7,422 bases of DNA, from NCBI GenBank assembly GCA_025355835.1, contig JANXYW010000307.1, positions 1 through 7,422 of the forward strand, given 5' to 3'. Shown one piece after another: positions 6,646-7,422 of the stretch. The stretch is from Chloroflexota bacterium (GTDB taxonomy: Bacteria; Chloroflexota; Dehalococcoidia; DSTF01; JACRBR01). The position numbers and the translations under genes are program-made. The notes below the pieces were generated by a model. It saw only the letters and a list, made by a program, of their open reading frames with translations. It searched no databases and had not been told where the DNA came from. How positions within the stretch are numbered: position 1 is the stretch's first letter; each line of letters opens with the position of its first letter.

Positions 6646-6729
6646 ATGCCGAACAACGATCCTGCGGAGGCGAATGGCGCGCGGTCGGTACACGACGCGG
6701 ATGGGCCGGCGCGGCCACGACCACAATGA
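6646..6729 (+). CDS. possible leaderless 27-aa upstream ORF coupled to the lamin-tail lipoprotein
   Basis: The ATG at 6646 lies at the predicted transcription start of the TACAAT element (6635-6640) and opens a 27-codon frame. It begins MPNNDPAEAN and ends ARPRPQ. Its TGA (6727-6729) overlaps the ATG of the lipoprotein gene (6726-6728) in an ATGA arrangement. The lipoprotein start has no visible Shine-Dalgarno, so ribosomes finishing this short frame could restart there. The peptide has no signal sequence, no recognisable domain and no run of one codon type that would suggest amino-acid attenuation. It may be only a translation-delivery leader, or chance. Confidence 0.35.
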   Translation: MPNNDPAEANGARSVHDADGPARPRPQ

Positions 6730-7277
6730 CGTCGCAGGCCAGACGCTTCCCGCTGGCGGTCATCTGCCTCGCGGTCGCGTTGGTTGGATGCTCCGGAGAC
6801 ATGCAGACGCGCGCTGGCAAGACCTATCCGGCCAGTCAGGCCAATTCGATCGCGACCACAACTGGAGCGGCCGCGTCGCCGCCACAGGACGCGGATGGGG
6901 ACCCCGACACGGAACCCGTCGATGTTGTTCTAGACCTGGAGGATTTCCTTCAGGGAACTGATGAGCAAACGTTTCGCATCACAAACCCCGGCAACGCCTC
7001 CGTGAACTTGGGTGACTGGAGCGTCGTAACGAACCCGAGAGCGTCCGAGCGGACACGCTTTTCGCCCGGGCTTGTGTTGGCATCCGGACAATCGGTGACC
7101 GTACACACCAAGACTGGCACGAATAGCTCAACAGACGACTATCTGGGTCTGCCGGTCGACGTTGCTGCCCACGTCTACACGCCGGGCGACCCAACCACCG
7201 GCTTCATCGATATTGTCTTCAATGATGGGTCGCAGTACTTCCGCTATATCCTTCAGGCGGCGCCCTCGAACCGCTGA
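6726..7277 (+). CDS. lipoprotein with lamin-tail-like domain
   Basis: A 183-aa exported lipoprotein. From the ATG at 6726 the signal peptide is MTSQARR plus a hydrophobic core, ending in lipobox L19-V-G-C22. A low-complexity Ala/Thr/Pro/Asp linker (about 23-65) leads to a beta-sandwich resembling the lamin-tail (LTD) domain. It has TFRITNPGNASVNLGDWSV (82-100) with the N-x-G...L-x-x-W pattern, then FSPGLVLASGQSVTVHTKTG (112-131), and later strands to the end. Bacterial LTD domains occur on cell-surface proteins and some secreted nucleases, probably as binding modules; no catalytic domain is present here. The frame stays open upstream to 6597, but that extension would bury the signal peptide 43 residues in, so 6726 is preferred. 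There is no clear ribosome site; the ATGA overlap with a short upstream frame may explain this. The lipoprotein call is strong, the LTD call good, the function unknown. Confidence 0.8.
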   Translation: MTSQARRFPLAVICLAVALVGCSGDMQTRAGKTYPASQANSIATTTGAAASPPQDADGDPDTEPVDVVLDLEDFLQGTDEQTFRITNPGNASVNLGDWSVVTNPRASERTRFSPGLVLASGQSVTVHTKTGTNSSTDDYLGLPVDVAAHVYTPGDPTTGFIDIVFNDGSQYFRYILQAAPSNR

Positions 7278-7350
7278 TCCGGATCCGGGATAACCGTCGA
7301 CGCCGCCTGGCCTTGATGGGGAGAACCCGTACGTTTGCGCTGGGACGGTT

Positions 7351-7410
7351 GATGCTTCTTGCAGGATGCCGATACCTCCTGTGACAACGAGAGGCCGATG
7401 TATCTTGCAG
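7351..7410 (+). repeat. imperfect 14-nt direct repeat near the window end
   Basis: GATGCTTCTTGCAG (7351-7364) and GATGTATCTTGCAG (7397-7410) agree at 12 of 14 positions with starts 46 nt apart. The second copy ends just before the terminal ribosome-binding sequence, so the pair could be an operator or a chance repeat. Confidence 0.35.
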
Positions 7411-7413
7411 ACG

Positions 7414-7419
7414 AAGGAG
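7414..7419 (+). promoter_or_regulatory. strong Shine-Dalgarno-like sequence at the window end
   Basis: AAGGAG, followed by AGG, is among the best ribosome-binding matches in the window and sits at the extreme right edge. A plus-strand gene probably starts within about 10 nt beyond the window. The 7278-7413 stretch otherwise holds a small palindrome CCGGATCCGG (7279-7288) right after the stop codon and no convincing gene. Confidence 0.4.
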
Positions 7420-7422
7420 AGG

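Noticed and set aside
6597..6725. N-terminal extension of the lamin-tail lipoprotein to an ATG at 6597
   Set aside because: The extension puts 43 charged residues before an otherwise perfect lipoprotein signal peptide and has no ribosome site.
6674..6961. Third-frame ORF starting at ATG 6674 after GGAGG
   Set aside because: The spacing to the start is only 3 nt, the product is Arg/Gly-rich low complexity, and it overlaps the clear lipoprotein.
7316..7384. 22-codon frame containing a lipobox-like LLAGC
   Set aside because: Too short, with no ribosome site and only four residues after the Cys; most likely chance, though small lysis-type lipoproteins can look similar.

Overview
The window is GC-rich bacterial DNA (above 60% G+C by eye) carrying one partial and five complete protein genes. 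All look like cell-envelope or exported proteins. The style suggests Chloroflexota or a related Gram-positive-like lineage. The clues are several large polytopic glycosyltransferase-like membrane proteins, lipoproteins with Thr/Pro-rich tails, a lamin-tail-domain lipoprotein, and an intergenic repeat type I associate with Chloroflexota and planctomycete-like genomes. This placement is inference, and I cannot name the species.

Layout. At the left edge (1-377, minus strand) is the N-terminal part of a GT-C-like membrane protein with an SDDAYISYRYARNL motif. A gene-free divergent region of about 600 nt follows (378-974), holding a composite dispersed-type repeat: CGCAGA units flanking a 10-bp hairpin. 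From 975 to 5680 there is a tight plus-strand operon of three genes. The first is a lipoprotein with four exact 34-residue TPR repeats. Twelve nt later comes a 611-aa polytopic protein, and 4 bp overlapping it a 744-aa polytopic protein. The two large proteins share an architecture of PTPS_related/YfhO type: an early extracytoplasmic acidic motif, many membrane helices, a C-terminal beta-rich domain with a PGW motif, and a last helix.

After a 264-nt gap, 5945-6475 encodes a secreted Cu/Zn superoxide dismutase-like protein that keeps the apparent copper ligands but lacks the usual zinc-site histidines. It is followed by a clear hairpin terminator and preceded by two mutually exclusive potential hairpins around its ribosome-binding site. 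A lamin-tail-domain lipoprotein follows (6726-7277). Just upstream of it is a possible leaderless 27-codon ORF whose stop overlaps the lipoprotein start. The window ends on a strong Shine-Dalgarno-like sequence, so another plus-strand gene probably begins just outside.

How they may work together (inference): the left gene and the operon look like an envelope glycan or glycolipid module in which polyprenyl-phosphate-sugar-dependent membrane enzymes are paired with a TPR lipoprotein scaffold. The SOD-like and lamin-tail proteins are separate exported units. I see no transposase, CRISPR array, tRNA, rRNA or phage gene.
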